Of a DNA stretch of 64,000 bases, positions 26,966 through 35,512 are shown piece after piece (the stretch's first letter is position 1; every line of letters begins with the position of its first letter). Source of the DNA: AC-32 sp963755635 (GTDB lineage Bacteria > Actinomycetota > Thermoleophilia > Gaiellales > Gaiellaceae); NCBI GenBank assembly GCA_963755635.1, contig CAVWKS010000011.1, forward strand, positions 62,001-126,000. Direction: 5' to 3'. The notes under the pieces were generated by a model. The model saw nothing but the letters and a program-made list of their open reading frames with translations. It was not told the DNA's origin and did not search any database. The position numbers and the translations under genes were made by a program.

Positions 26966-28325
26966 CTACCCGCCGAGAACGAGCGGAAGGGCGCCGATCA
27001 CGTCGCTCGCGACCGCGCCTGCCTGCGGGATCTCCCGCGAGGCCAGCTGGTGCGCCGTCGCCGCCGCTGCCGCCGCGAGCCGCGGCTCCATGCCTTTCGC
27101 CAGGAACGCGGCCACGATCCCCGTGAGGACGTCGCCGGTGCCGGCCGTCGCGAGCGCCGGCGTTCCGAGCGAGCAGACCCAGGCGCCTTCGCCGGGGCTC
27201 GCGACCAGGGTGTCGGCGCCTTTGAGCAGGCAGACGCAGCCGAAGCGCTCCGCGCCGCGGCGCGCCGCCTCGAGCCGATGGCCGGCGACCCAGTCGGACT
27301 CCTCGCCGAGCAGCCGCGCGAGCTCGCCCTCATGCGGCGTCAGCACGGTCGGCGCGCTCCGCTCGAAGGGCTCCAGCTCGTGAAGGCCGTCCGCATCCAC
27401 CACCGCCGGCACGTCGAGCTCCGCCAGCAGTCGCGCGACGACCTCGTGCGGCCCGTCGCCGCGGCCGAGCCCCGGTCCCAGCGCGACCGCCCCCGCTTTC
27501 GCGGCGAACTCGGCGATCGGCTCGATCGCCCGCGGCGAGATCCGGCCGCCGTCCTCGGGGCAGGGGAGCTTGACCGCCTCGAGCAGGCGCTGCTCGAACA
27601 CGGGCAGCGTCGACTCCGGCACCGCGACCGCGACGTAGCCGGCGTCGGCGCGGAAGGCTGCCTCGGCGGCCAGGGAAGGCGCGCCCGTCAGCCCGCGGGA
27701 GCCGCCGACGACGAGCACAGTCCCGGCCGTGTACTTGTTCTGGTCGGCCCGGCGCCGCGGCACGTGCTCGAGGATCTCGGCGGTCACCAGCCGGTGCTCG
27801 GTCTCGCGCCGGCTCGAGCCCGATGTCCGCGACGACGACCTCGCCCGCGTGGAAGCGGCCGGGCGCGACCTCGAGCCCGACCTTCCGTCCGTGCATGGTC
27901 ACCGTGAGAGCCGCCTCGACGCAGGTGCCCGCGACCTCGCCGGTCGAGGCGTCGACGCCCGAGGGCAGGTCGACCGCGACCACGGGCACGCCGGCGCCGT
28001 TGATCGCCTCGATCTTCCGGGCAGCGTCCTCGCGCGGCTCGCCGTGGAAGCCCGTGCCGAAGAGCGCGTCGAGAATCACGTCCGCGCCGCTCACGTCGTC
28101 CGAGGCCTCAGCATCGCGCCCGGCCGAGCGGAGCACGTCGATCGCGATCCGCCCGTCGCCGCCGTTCGCCCCGCCGCCGCAAACCGCGACGAAGCGCCGT
28201 GCGTCCGGGAAGCGCCGCATCGCCTGCTCGGCAACGGCGCGCCCCGCCCGCGCCATCAGCTCGTCGACGTCGTGCCCGGCCTCCGCGGCTCGCATCTCGT
28301 CCGCGTTGTAGAGCGGCTCAAGCAT
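26966..28325 (-). CDS. nnr: Bifunctional NAD(P)H-hydrate epimerase / ADP-dependent NAD(P)H-hydrate dehydratase, frameshifted
   Basis: Repairs damaged NAD(P)H hydrates. The epimerase domain (YjeF N-terminal) starts PLYNADEMRAAEAG and has CGGGANGGDGRIA and VVAVDLPSGVDASTGEV. The kinase-like dehydratase domain has VLVVGGSRGLTGAPSLAAEA, VVDADGLHEL, LTPHEGELARLL and AGTGDVLTGIVAAFLAKG. The frame breaks near 27805, between the two domains (..VADIGLE / RRETEHRLVTAEIL). This is the natural linker, but the fused form is universal in bacteria, so a base error is likely. ATG 28325 overlaps the acpS stop. Confidence 0.87.
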
Positions 28326-28677
28326 CGGCGACGACGCAGACCGCGGAGGCGAGCTCACGCGAGTGCGTCATCGAGAGCTCGATCCGTCCCGCGCCGACCC
28401 GCTCGGCCCAGGCGAGCGTCTTCCCCGAAAGCGTCACGCCCGGCTTCGGCCGGCCCGCGATCTCGATCTCCCGCCAGGTGAAGCGGACGCCCGAGCCGAG
28501 CGCCTTGCCGACCGCCTCCTTGCCGGCGAACCGGGCCGCGTAGTGCTGGGCCGGATTGGCCCGGCCGTCGCAGTACGCGCGCTCGGCCTCCGTGAAGCAG
28601 CGCTCGCGGAAGCCCGCGTAGCGCTCGAGCGCCGCGGCGATCCGCTCGATCTCGATCAGGTCGACGCCAACCCTCAC
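28318..28677 (-). CDS. acpS: Holo-[acyl-carrier-protein] synthase
   Basis: Transfers 4'-phosphopantetheine from CoA to ACP. The 119-residue protein has VGVDLIEIERIAAALERY (metal-binding Asp near residue 5) and ARFAGKEAVGKALGSG, with the conserved F-x-x-K-E-x-x-x-K-A motif. WREIEIAGRPKPGVTLSG and MTHSRELASAVCVV follow. Length is typical for AcpS. A GTG at 28677 overlaps the HAD stop (GTGA), so it is translationally coupled to it. Confidence 0.92.
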   Translation of the reverse strand: MRVGVDLIEIERIAAALERYAGFRERCFTEAERAYCDGRANPAQHYAARFAGKEAVGKALGSGVRFTWREIEIAGRPKPGVTLSGKTLAWAERVGAGRIELSMTHSRELASAVCVVADA

Positions 28678-29454
28678 CGCTCGATCGCCTCCAGCCAGTC
28701 CGGCAGGGCCGCGATCGAGTCGATCACGCCGTCCGGCTTCACCGTCGCCTCCTCGAGCGCCTCCTCGCGGTACTTCCCCGTCCGGACGAGGATCGTCTGC
28801 AGCCCGAAGGCCGAGGCGCCGGCGATGTCGGCCTCGACGTCGTCGCCGACCATCCAGGTCTGCCCGGGCTCGTACTCGAGCGCGTCGAGCGCGGCCGCGA
28901 AGTAGGCGGCGCTCGGCTTGCCCAGCACGGTCGCTTCCATCTCGGCCGCGTACTCGAGCCCGGCGACGAACGCGCCGGCGTCGAGCAGCGCCCCGCGCGA
29001 GGTCTGCCACCAGCGGTTCTTGTGCAGGCAGTAGAGCTCGGCGCCCGTCCTGCAGCTCCGCGAACGCGCGCGCGAGGTTGTAGTAGCTGAAGACCTGGTT
29101 CGTCTCGTAGCCCTCGTCCGCGCCGCCGAGCAGGACCGCGTCGGCGTTCTCGCCCACGAGCTCGATCCCCTCCAGGTCCTCGACGATGGCCGGCATCGTC
29201 AGCGCGAGCACGCGCTTGCCCTTGAGCGCGTGCGCAGCGGCCAGCGGCGTCGTCTGCAGCTCTTCGTCCTCGAGCTCGACGCCGAACGAGCGGATCTCCT
29301 CTGCGAGCGCGCGGCGGGAGTGGGTCGTGTTGTTGGTGACGAACCGCAGGCCGAAGCCGGCCTTCCGGAGCCGCGAGACCGCTCTCCCTCCCCCGAGGAT
29401 CGGATGTCCCGAGACGTGCAGCACGCCGTCGACGTCCAGGAGAATCCCGCTCAT
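28674..29454 (-). CDS. HAD-superfamily phosphatase, NagD / class IIA type, frameshifted
   Basis: MSGILLDVDGVLHVSGHPIL carries the HAD nucleophile D-x-D, and LRFVTNNTTHSRRALAEEI is the class IIA second motif. The frame breaks near 29050 and resumes so that VLGKPSAAYFAAALDAL (catalytic Lys) and MVGDDVEADIAGASAFGLQT (motif IV) follow. The family dephosphorylates small phosphate esters such as phosphoglycolate, nucleotides or 4-nitrophenyl phosphate; the true substrate is unknown. It is divergent from arfB with a 19-base gap. Confidence 0.82.
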
Positions 29455-29473
29455 GGCGGGAGACTCTATTCGG

Positions 29474-29860
29474 GTGACGCGGTCGGTCTCCATCCCACGC
29501 TCGGAGATCGAGCTGCGCTTCTCGCGCTCGAGCGGCCCCGGCGGCCAGCACGCGCAGAAATCGGACACGCGCGTGGAGGCGATCTTCGACGTCGAGAGCT
29601 CGGGCGCGCTGAGCGACGCGCAGAAGCGGCGCGTGGTCGCGAAGGTCGGGCCCGTGCTGCGCGCGGTCGCGCAGGACGAGCGCAGCCAGTGGCGCAACCG
29701 CGAGCTGGCGACCGAGCGGCTCGTCGACGAGCTGCGCGAGGCGCTTCGTGTTCCGCGCCGCCGCCGGCCGACGAAGCCGAGCAAAGCCGCGGTCGAACGC
29801 CGGCTCGAGGCCAAGCGCCGCCGCAGCGAGACCAAGCGCCGCCGGCGCGGCCTGGACTAG
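29474..29860 (+). CDS. arfB: Peptidyl-tRNA hydrolase ArfB (YaeJ-type ribosome rescue factor)
   Basis: 128 residues from a GTG. FSRSSGPGGQHAQKSDTRVE contains the GGQ motif that cleaves the ester bond of peptidyl-tRNA on stalled ribosomes. The basic C-terminal tail (KPSKAAVERRLEAKRRRSET and more Arg) is the ArfB tail that threads into the empty mRNA channel. There is no codon-recognition domain, so this is not a class I release factor. The start is chosen because RSVSIPRSEIELRFSRS is the usual N-terminus. Confidence 0.87.
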   Translation: MTRSVSIPRSEIELRFSRSSGPGGQHAQKSDTRVEAIFDVESSGALSDAQKRRVVAKVGPVLRAVAQDERSQWRNRELATERLVDELREALRVPRRRRPTKPSKAAVERRLEAKRRRSETKRRRRGLD

Positions 29861-29869
29861 CCTGCGCCC

Positions 29870-30025
29870 ATGCTCGCCGCCGGAGGAACCGCCGCGCTCG
29901 ACGGGATCATCCTCGCGGCGATGGTGATTCCGTTCCTGATCCTCGGCGTGATCTGCTGGATTTTCTGGAAGGCGAAGCAGCGCGACGACGCGGAGCAGGC
30001 TAGGCAGCAGCCTCCGCCCGGCTGA
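29870..30025 (+). CDS. Small single-pass membrane protein, unknown
   Basis: A 51-residue product starting at ATG 29870, nine bases after arfB. One hydrophobic helix (residues ~12-33, IILAAMVIPFLILGVICWIF) is followed by a charged tail ending ARQQPPPG. Position, a good helix and a cytosolic basic segment right after it (WKAKQR) argue it is real. No family known. Its 3' end overlaps the convergent hydrolase gene by 26 bases. Confidence 0.55.
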   Translation: MLAAGGTAALDGIILAAMVIPFLILGVICWIFWKAKQRDDAEQARQQPPPG

Positions 30026-30920
30026 GGAAATCGCGCACGAGGGCGAGCGTCTCCTCCGGCTGCTCGGCCTGCGCCATGTGCGAGCTCTCCTCCAAGACGA
30101 CGTACTCAGAGCCGGGGATCGCGCGGTGCGCGGCCTCCGTCATCGCGGGCGTCACCTCGTCGTAGCGCCCCGAGAAGACGAGCGTCGGCACGTCGATCGC
30201 GCCGAGCCGCGGCGTGATGTCCCAGCCGCGCAGCGTCCCGATCACGTGGAACTCGTTCGGCCCGTTCATCGCGACGTAGACCTCGTCGTTCGCCGCGAGC
30301 ACCGAGAAGCACTCGACGAGCCAGTCGGGCCAGGGGTCTGTCCGGCAGACGTGGCGCTTGTAGAACTCCATCTCCGCCTCGACGTACTCGGGGTCGTCGG
30401 TCGTCCCGGCCTCCTCGTGGCGCGTCAGCGTCTCGGCGACGTCCGCCGGCAGCTCCGCGCGCAGCCGCGCCAGCTCTTGCATCCACGCGGGCACGCTCGG
30501 CGGCGAGCTCTCGACGATCAGCGAGACGAGCCCTTCCGGCCGGTCGGCCGCGTACTGCATGCCGAGCATCCCGCCCCAGGAGTGGCCGAGGATGTGCACC
30601 CGCTCGAGCCCGAGCGCCTCGCGCACGACGCCGACCTCCTCGACGAACAGCTCCGGCTGCCAGATCGACACCTCGTGCGGCTCCAGCAGGCCCGAGTTGC
30701 CGGCGCCGAGCTGGTCGTAGAAGACGACCCGCCGCTCGTCCGCGAGCGCCTCGTAGGGCTTCAGGTGCAGCCAGTTCGCGCCGGGGCCGCCGTGCAGGCA
30801 GAGCAACGGGATGCGGCTCTCGTCCTCGCGCTCCGCCGCGAGGTCGCGGTACCACGTGCGCCCGCCCCGGAACGGGACGAAGCCCTCCTCGGCGCGCTCG
30901 AGCTCCGCCACGGCGAACAT
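30000..30920 (-). CDS. Proline iminopeptidase-like alpha/beta hydrolase (S33)
   Basis: 306 residues. LLCLHGGPGANWLHL (residues ~38-52) holds the oxyanion HGGPG motif of proline iminopeptidases and tricorn-interacting factor F1-type enzymes. HILGHSWGGMLGMQYA has the nucleophile in GxSxG. The acid lies in VFSGRYDEVTP and the His in EESSHMAQAEQPEE. The helical cap (residues ~150-215) matches that family. It releases N-terminal residues, typically Pro, from peptides; related esterases share the fold. It is divergent from the secreted-protein gene at 31021. Confidence 0.85.
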   Translation of the reverse strand: MFAVAELERAEEGFVPFRGGRTWYRDLAAEREDESRIPLLCLHGGPGANWLHLKPYEALADERRVVFYDQLGAGNSGLLEPHEVSIWQPELFVEEVGVVREALGLERVHILGHSWGGMLGMQYAADRPEGLVSLIVESSPPSVPAWMQELARLRAELPADVAETLTRHEEAGTTDDPEYVEAEMEFYKRHVCRTDPWPDWLVECFSVLAANDEVYVAMNGPNEFHVIGTLRGWDITPRLGAIDVPTLVFSGRYDEVTPAMTEAAHRAIPGSEYVVLEESSHMAQAEQPEETLALVRDFLSRAEAAA

Positions 30921-31020
30921 CCTTTCACGCCAAAGGATTTACGTCGGCCTAACAGGCGCCTCATCGGCACCTGACAAGAGGGGGCCACCATCTGCTCAAC
31001 CCTCGACAAGGAGTGCCCAG

Positions 31021-31749
31021 ATGAAACGCCCTCTTTTCTACCTTGGCCTCATCGCGCTTGTCCTGACGGCAGGCGCGTCCGGCTCGCTCGCCGCCCGGCA
31101 GAGCGGCACGGTCGGCTACGTCTTCAACGGCCGTCTGCTGGCGGACGCAGGCAACTCGACATCGCTCTTCGTGGACGTCCGCGGCGGCAACCGCCCCGCT
31201 CTGCGGAAGCTGATCGGCCAGGGTCGCACGCAGCAGTTCGCCGTCGGCCCGAACACGCAGTTCATCCGCTGGACGAACGGCGCTCCCTCGGTCGTGGCCG
31301 AGTCGAGCCTCCTCGCCGGCGACCGCGTCACGGTCCGCGTTCGCACCGATCGCTCCGCGTCGCTCGCGCAGATCGAGTCCACTCCCGCCTGGCGTGTCGC
31401 CGACAGCGGGCCCGGCGGCCGCAACCCGAGGCGTCCGCTCTGGCTCTTCATCGGCACGCTGAACGCGCCCGCCGCGAGCGGCCACTTCGCCCTCCACATC
31501 GGCAACGGCAACCTCCTCGCCCTGCGCAAGATGCTCGGCGAGCCGCTCGACCAGACCTTCACGTACGACTCGCGCACGATCTTCGTTCTCTGGCAGAACG
31601 GCGTGCCGTCCGTGATCCAGCCGGGCCAGCTGGTGGTCGGCGACCGGATTTCGGTGCGGATCCGCGCACCCCGAGGCTTCTCCCTGGGCCAGGCCGAGGC
31701 CGTCCCGGCGAACCACGTCGGCGACCACGAGCCCGGTACCTCCTCGTAA
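31021..31749 (+). CDS. Secreted protein with two DUF5666-like repeats
   Basis: ATG 31021 follows AAGGAG, a strong ribosome binding site. MKRPLFYLGLIALVLTAGAS is a signal peptide. The mature chain has two homologous halves of ~85 residues: first VGYVFNGRLLADAGNSTSLF...LLAGDRVTVRVR, then WLFIGTLNAPAASGHFALHI...LVVGDRISVRIR. Each resembles an OB-like/DUF5666 module. Function unknown. A strong hairpin (31770-31800) closes the transcript before mreB. The 100-base divergent gap upstream (30921-31020) should hold both promoters, but no clear -10/-35 could be picked. Confidence 0.65.
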   Translation: MKRPLFYLGLIALVLTAGASGSLAARQSGTVGYVFNGRLLADAGNSTSLFVDVRGGNRPALRKLIGQGRTQQFAVGPNTQFIRWTNGAPSVVAESSLLAGDRVTVRVRTDRSASLAQIESTPAWRVADSGPGGRNPRRPLWLFIGTLNAPAASGHFALHIGNGNLLALRKMLGEPLDQTFTYDSRTIFVLWQNGVPSVIQPGQLVVGDRISVRIRAPRGFSLGQAEAVPANHVGDHEPGTSS

Positions 31750-31769
31750 GCGCACCACCCTCCCCGCCT

Positions 31770-31800
31770 GAGAGAGGCCGCGCCCCCCGCGGCCTCTCTC
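31770..31800 (+). terminator. Intrinsic terminator-like hairpin
   Basis: GAGAGAGGCCGCG and CGCGGCCTCTCTC pair perfectly (13 bp) around a C5 loop, 20 bases after the stop of the secreted-protein gene. No T-tract follows, as is common in high-GC actinobacteria. Confidence 0.75.
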
Positions 31801-31819
31801 GTCGCTAGGGTCCGAGGCC

Positions 31820-32857
31820 ATGCGACTGCGGGGGTCATTCGGCGGCCGCGACCTCGCGGTGGATCTGGGGACGGCGAACACGCTCGTCTTCATCCGCGGG
31901 CGCGGGATCGTGCTCTTCGAGCCGTCGGTCGTCGCCTTCTCGGAGGAGACGGGCGAGGTGCACGCGGTCGGCTCGGAGGCGCGGCGCATGATCGGCCGCA
32001 CGCCCGCGACGATCCGCGCAACGCGACCGCTCCGGCACGGCGTGATCGCGGACTTCGAGGTCACCGAGCAGATGCTCCGTCACTTCATCACGAAGGCGGC
32101 GGGCGGCCGCTTTGCATTCGCGCGGGTCGTCCTGTGCGTCCCGAGCGGGATCACGGACGTCGAACGGCGCGCCGTCGACGAGGCCACGCGCTCGGCGGGC
32201 GCGCGCAGCGTCTTCCTGATCGAGGAGCCGATGGCCGCGGCGATCGGCGCGAACCTGCCCGTGGCCGACGCCGTCGCGAGCATGGTGATCGACATCGGCG
32301 GCGGCACCACCGAGGTCGCCGTGATCGCGCTCGGCGGGATGGTCGTCTGGGAGTCGATCCGTGTCGGCGGCTACGAGATGGACGACGCGCTCGTCGACTA
32401 CGTCAAGAACACGCACAAGCTGCTGATCGGCCAGGAGACCGCGGAGTCGGCCAAGATCGCGACCGGCTCGGTCTGGCCGGTCGAGGAAGAGCTGGCCGAC
32501 ACGCAGGTGGCGGGCCGCGACCTCGTCACCGGCCTGCTGCGCCGGGCGACGCTCGGCGCCGACGACATCCGCCGCGCTCTCGAGCAACCGGCCGCGCGCA
32601 TCGTGGCCGCCGTCAAGGACACGCTCGAGCGGACGCCCCCGGAGCTCGCGGCCGACCTCGCCGAGCGCGGGATCGTGCTCGCCGGCGGCGGTTCGCTCCT
32701 GCGCGGGATCGGCGAGCGGCTCCGGCACGAGGTCGGCCTGCCCGTCCAGCTCGTCGAGTCGCCGCTTACGTGCGTCGCAGAAGGCGCCGGCCGAAGCCTC
32801 GACGAGCTGGAAACGCTCGAGCGCTCCGCGAAGGCGCAGCGCAGAGTCCGCCGCTAG
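31820..32857 (+). CDS. mreB: Rod shape-determining protein MreB
   Basis: Bacterial actin that guides lateral cell-wall synthesis. The 345-residue protein has phosphate-1 LAVDLGTANTLVFIRGRGIV, phosphate-2 MVIDIGGGTTEVAVIALGG and adenosine motif GIVLAGGGSLLRGIGERL. MLRHFITKA and EEPMAAAIGANLPV are MreB-specific. Full length. Unlike the usual mreBCD order, no mreC or mreD follows; the next gene is convergent. It may be an additional MreB (Mbl-like) or a stand-alone copy. Confidence 0.93.
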   Translation: MRLRGSFGGRDLAVDLGTANTLVFIRGRGIVLFEPSVVAFSEETGEVHAVGSEARRMIGRTPATIRATRPLRHGVIADFEVTEQMLRHFITKAAGGRFAFARVVLCVPSGITDVERRAVDEATRSAGARSVFLIEEPMAAAIGANLPVADAVASMVIDIGGGTTEVAVIALGGMVVWESIRVGGYEMDDALVDYVKNTHKLLIGQETAESAKIATGSVWPVEEELADTQVAGRDLVTGLLRRATLGADDIRRALEQPAARIVAAVKDTLERTPPELAADLAERGIVLAGGGSLLRGIGERLRHEVGLPVQLVESPLTCVAEGAGRSLDELETLERSAKAQRRVRR

Positions 32858-33119
32858 TCGCGGCGAGGAAGAGCGAGAGCCGGTCGGCCTCGTCTTCCTC
32901 CAGCGAGACCGCGGCCTCGGCGACGCCGTCGACGCTCCAGACGCTGAAGCGGACGTGCGGCTCGTCGTTCAGGTAGCGAGAGACGCGCAAGGCCTTGCCG
33001 CCATCCAGCGGATGGGCGCGGAAGAACTCGACGAGCTTGCTGCGCTGTGGCGAGGCGCACCAGGGGCAGAAGCGAAAGGCCGTCTCGAGCTCGCCACCGC
33101 ACTCGGCGCAGACGCGCAA
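32766..33119 (-). CDS. Small zinc-ribbon protein of unknown function
   Basis: A TTG at 33119 is preceded by GGAGGAGGT at a good distance, so I choose it over the in-frame start at 33299, whose leader has no domain character. MRVCAECGGELETAFRFCPW has two Cys pairs (CAEC, CPWC at residues ~4-7 and 18-21), a rubredoxin-like zinc ribbon. A ~60-residue beta-rich domain follows (RVSRYLNDEPHVRFSVWSVD). The last ~30 residues overlap the mreB 3' end on the other strand and look like a run-on. A frameshift ending it near 32854 is possible. Confidence 0.55.
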   Translation of the reverse strand: MRVCAECGGELETAFRFCPWCASPQRSKLVEFFRAHPLDGGKALRVSRYLNDEPHVRFSVWSVDGVAEAAVSLEEDEADRLSLFLAATSGGLCAAPSRSARAFPARRGFGRRLLRRT

Positions 33120-33274
33120 CCTGCTCCCACCTCCTCCGGTTGGCTCGTACCGTACCCCGTTCGAGTGATTTTCGTCCCCGCGGCGCAAGGTTTCTCGACC
33201 GTTTCCTTCTTCAAGGCATGGAAACGTGGAATGGAAGTTTTCTCTTTGGGTAACACCGCAGGCGAGGTGACTGA

Positions 33275-34279
33275 GTGAGCTCACTTCCCGCACCGTCATT
33301 CGAGACCGAGCTTTGCTCGCTCTACGAGCGCCACGCGGGCCGGATCCTCGGGTTCTGCCTCCGCCGGCTGCCGAGCCGCGAGGAGGCCGAGGACGCCGTC
33401 CAGCAGACGTTCCTCAACGCCTACCGCGGGCTGCAGCGCGGGACGACTCCCCGCTCCGAGACCGCGTGGCTCTTCAAGATCGCCGAGAACGTCTGCCGGG
33501 AGCGGCGCCGCGCTGCGTGGCGACGCCGGCGCATCGAGACCGTGAACGACCCCGAGGGGATCGAACGCGCGGCGGCACCGGAGAGCGATCACGACGAGCT
33601 CGCCGGGCTCGCGGACGCGCTCTCGGAGCTGGCGCCGAACCAGCAGCGGGCGATCCTGTTGCGCGAGTGGCAGGGGCTCAGCTACCGCGAGATCGCAGCG
33701 GAGCTCGGCGTGACTCAGGCCGCGGTCGAGACGCTGCTCTTCCGGGCCCGCCGCTCGCTCGCCTACAAGCTCGACCGCACCCGCGCGCAGGCGCTCGGGA
33801 GCCTCGGCTCCGCCGCGGCCTGGGCGAAGTCCCTGCTCGGCGGCGCGGCCGCCAAGGTGGCGGCGACAGCCGGCGTTTTCGTGGCGGTCACCGCGCTGAC
33901 CCCGGCGCTCCGGCACGGGGTCACCGGGGCCTTCGCCTCGACGCCGCGCGCGAGCGGCGCCGAGGTCACCGAGATCGCGCCCCGGCCGGCCGCAGACTCA
34001 CACCCAGCCAAGGCGCGGCACCAGCCGACGGCGCGGCGACACGCGGCCCGCCGGGCCAGGGCCACGTCGACCGGCCTGCGTGTCCGCCCCGCAAGCCGTG
34101 GGGGCCTCACGGTCGTCCCGGCCAACCCACCGCCGCCGCCGGGCAGCCAGCCCCCGCCGCCGCCGCCCGTGATCGCGCTCCCGCCCGTGCCGCCCGTGCC
34201 GCCGGTCAGCGTGCCGAGCCTGCCGCCCGTGGAGGTCCCGCCGCTGCCTCCGCTTCCGCCGCTTCCGCCGCTTCCCTAG
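33275..34279 (+). CDS. ECF sigma factor with fused membrane segment and Pro-rich tail
   Basis: A 334-residue protein from GTG 33275. Residues ~10-85 are sigma region 2 (YERHAGRILGFCLRRLPSRE, EDAVQQTFLNAYR). Residues ~110-165 are region 4 (LAPNQQRAILLREWQGLSYR, EIAAELGVTQAAVETLLFRA), needed for -10 and -35 recognition. A short helix follows (~188-210, KVAATAGVFVAVTALTPAL), then a low-complexity tail, basic at first and then PPPPPVIALPPVPPVPPVS-like. The tail could reach the cell surface or bind a partner; an anti-sigma gene is not seen nearby. The end overlaps the convergent permease gene by 74 bases. Confidence 0.8.
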   Translation: MSSLPAPSFETELCSLYERHAGRILGFCLRRLPSREEAEDAVQQTFLNAYRGLQRGTTPRSETAWLFKIAENVCRERRRAAWRRRRIETVNDPEGIERAAAPESDHDELAGLADALSELAPNQQRAILLREWQGLSYREIAAELGVTQAAVETLLFRARRSLAYKLDRTRAQALGSLGSAAAWAKSLLGGAAAKVAATAGVFVAVTALTPALRHGVTGAFASTPRASGAEVTEIAPRPAADSHPAKARHQPTARRHAARRARATSTGLRVRPASRGGLTVVPANPPPPPGSQPPPPPPVIALPPVPPVPPVSVPSLPPVEVPPLPPLPPLPPLP

Positions 34280-35469
34280 CCTCGAATTTCGCGAGACAGC
34301 CCGGCCCACAGAAGAAGTACGTCCGGCCGCCGTGGTCGAGGCGGAGCGCCTTGCTCCGGTCGACCGTCATCCCGCAAACCGGGTCGCGCGCACCCCGCCG
34401 CATAGTCAGCGCGACCAGCCCCGCGGCGATGAGCGTAAACACGATGTTCAGAAAGGTCGTGTAGTTCCACGAGATCCCGCGTGCGGTGATCGAGTCGATC
34501 GACGGCCGCGTGGTCGGCACCAGCCCGAAGCGCGCTGAAGATGCCGTTCACCGCGAGCGCGGCCGCGGCCATCGAGCCGTACATCAGCGCGACGAGCAGC
34601 ACCGTCAGCCGGCCGCCGTAGTAGCGACGGTAGATCAGCACGATCGGGATGATGATCAGGTCGGCGTAGATGAACGCGATCACGCCCGAGAACGAGATCC
34701 CGCCCGCCCAGAGCACCGCCGCGAGCGGCACGTTCCCGACCGAGCAGACGAACGAGAGAACCGCGACGAGCGGCCCGATGACGACATTCTCGAGCTGCTG
34801 CGGCACGCCACCCGTGCCGGTCAGGAACAGCTTGTTGAAGAAGCTCATCGGCAGGAGCGCGACGAAGCCTGCGATCAGGAAGCCGAGGACGATCTCCCTC
34901 CAGAGCATCTCGAAGTCGCCGCGGAAGTTGTGCGCGACATCCGACCAGGCCTCGAGCGAGAACAGCTTGGGCGCGCCGCCGGCGGAGTGGTGCTGGTGGC
35001 CGGTGTCCGCGGCGACCGCGTGCTCGCGGGCCTCTTCCTCGGCGCGGCGCGAGACGAGTAGCCGCAGCCCGCCCCACATCAGCACGATCAGGATCAGCCC
35101 GCCGACCAGCTCCGCGAGCGTGAAGCGCCAGCCGATGAAGATCCAGAGCACGATCCCGAGCTCGAAGACCAGGTTCGTCGAGGCGAACTGGAACACCATC
35201 GCCGAGACGAGGCTTGCGCCCTTCTGGAAGAGCGACTTCCCGATCGCCACCGCGGCGTAACTGCACGACGACGAGGCGGCGCCGAGCCCGGTCGCGAGCG
35301 CCACCTCCCGCGGCCCGCGCGAGCCGAGCGCGCGCTCGAGCCGCGCCCGCGGCACCCACGCCTGCACGATCCCCGAGAGCAGGAAGCCGAGCACGAGCGC
35401 CCACCAGACCTCCCACGCCATCTGGAACGCGTTCCAGAGCCCCTGGCCGATCTGGTCGAGAACGTCCAC
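34206..35469 (-). CDS. Permease of the DUF318/ArsP-like family fused to a YHS metal-binding domain, frameshifted
   Basis: GTG 35469 starts VDVLDQIGQGLWNAFQMAWE. About eight membrane helices follow in two halves, with GLGAASSSCSYAAVAIGKSL in the first and SFVCSVGNVPLAAVLWAGGI in the second, the Cys/Ser-rich repeats of YraQ/ArsP permeases. A His-rich loop (TGHQHHSAGG) separates the halves. The frame breaks near 34527, and after correction a YHS domain follows (DPVCGMTVDRSKALRLDHGG, FFCGPGC). The YHS cysteines suggest Cu/Ag/Hg or arsenic-type ligand binding and efflux. Substrate is inference. The annotated frame uses the corrected tail ending at 34206. Confidence 0.72.
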
Positions 35470-35512
35470 GCGCCGAGGGTAGCGCGGCGCGGGCCCGGGT
35501 ACCCGATGCGAC

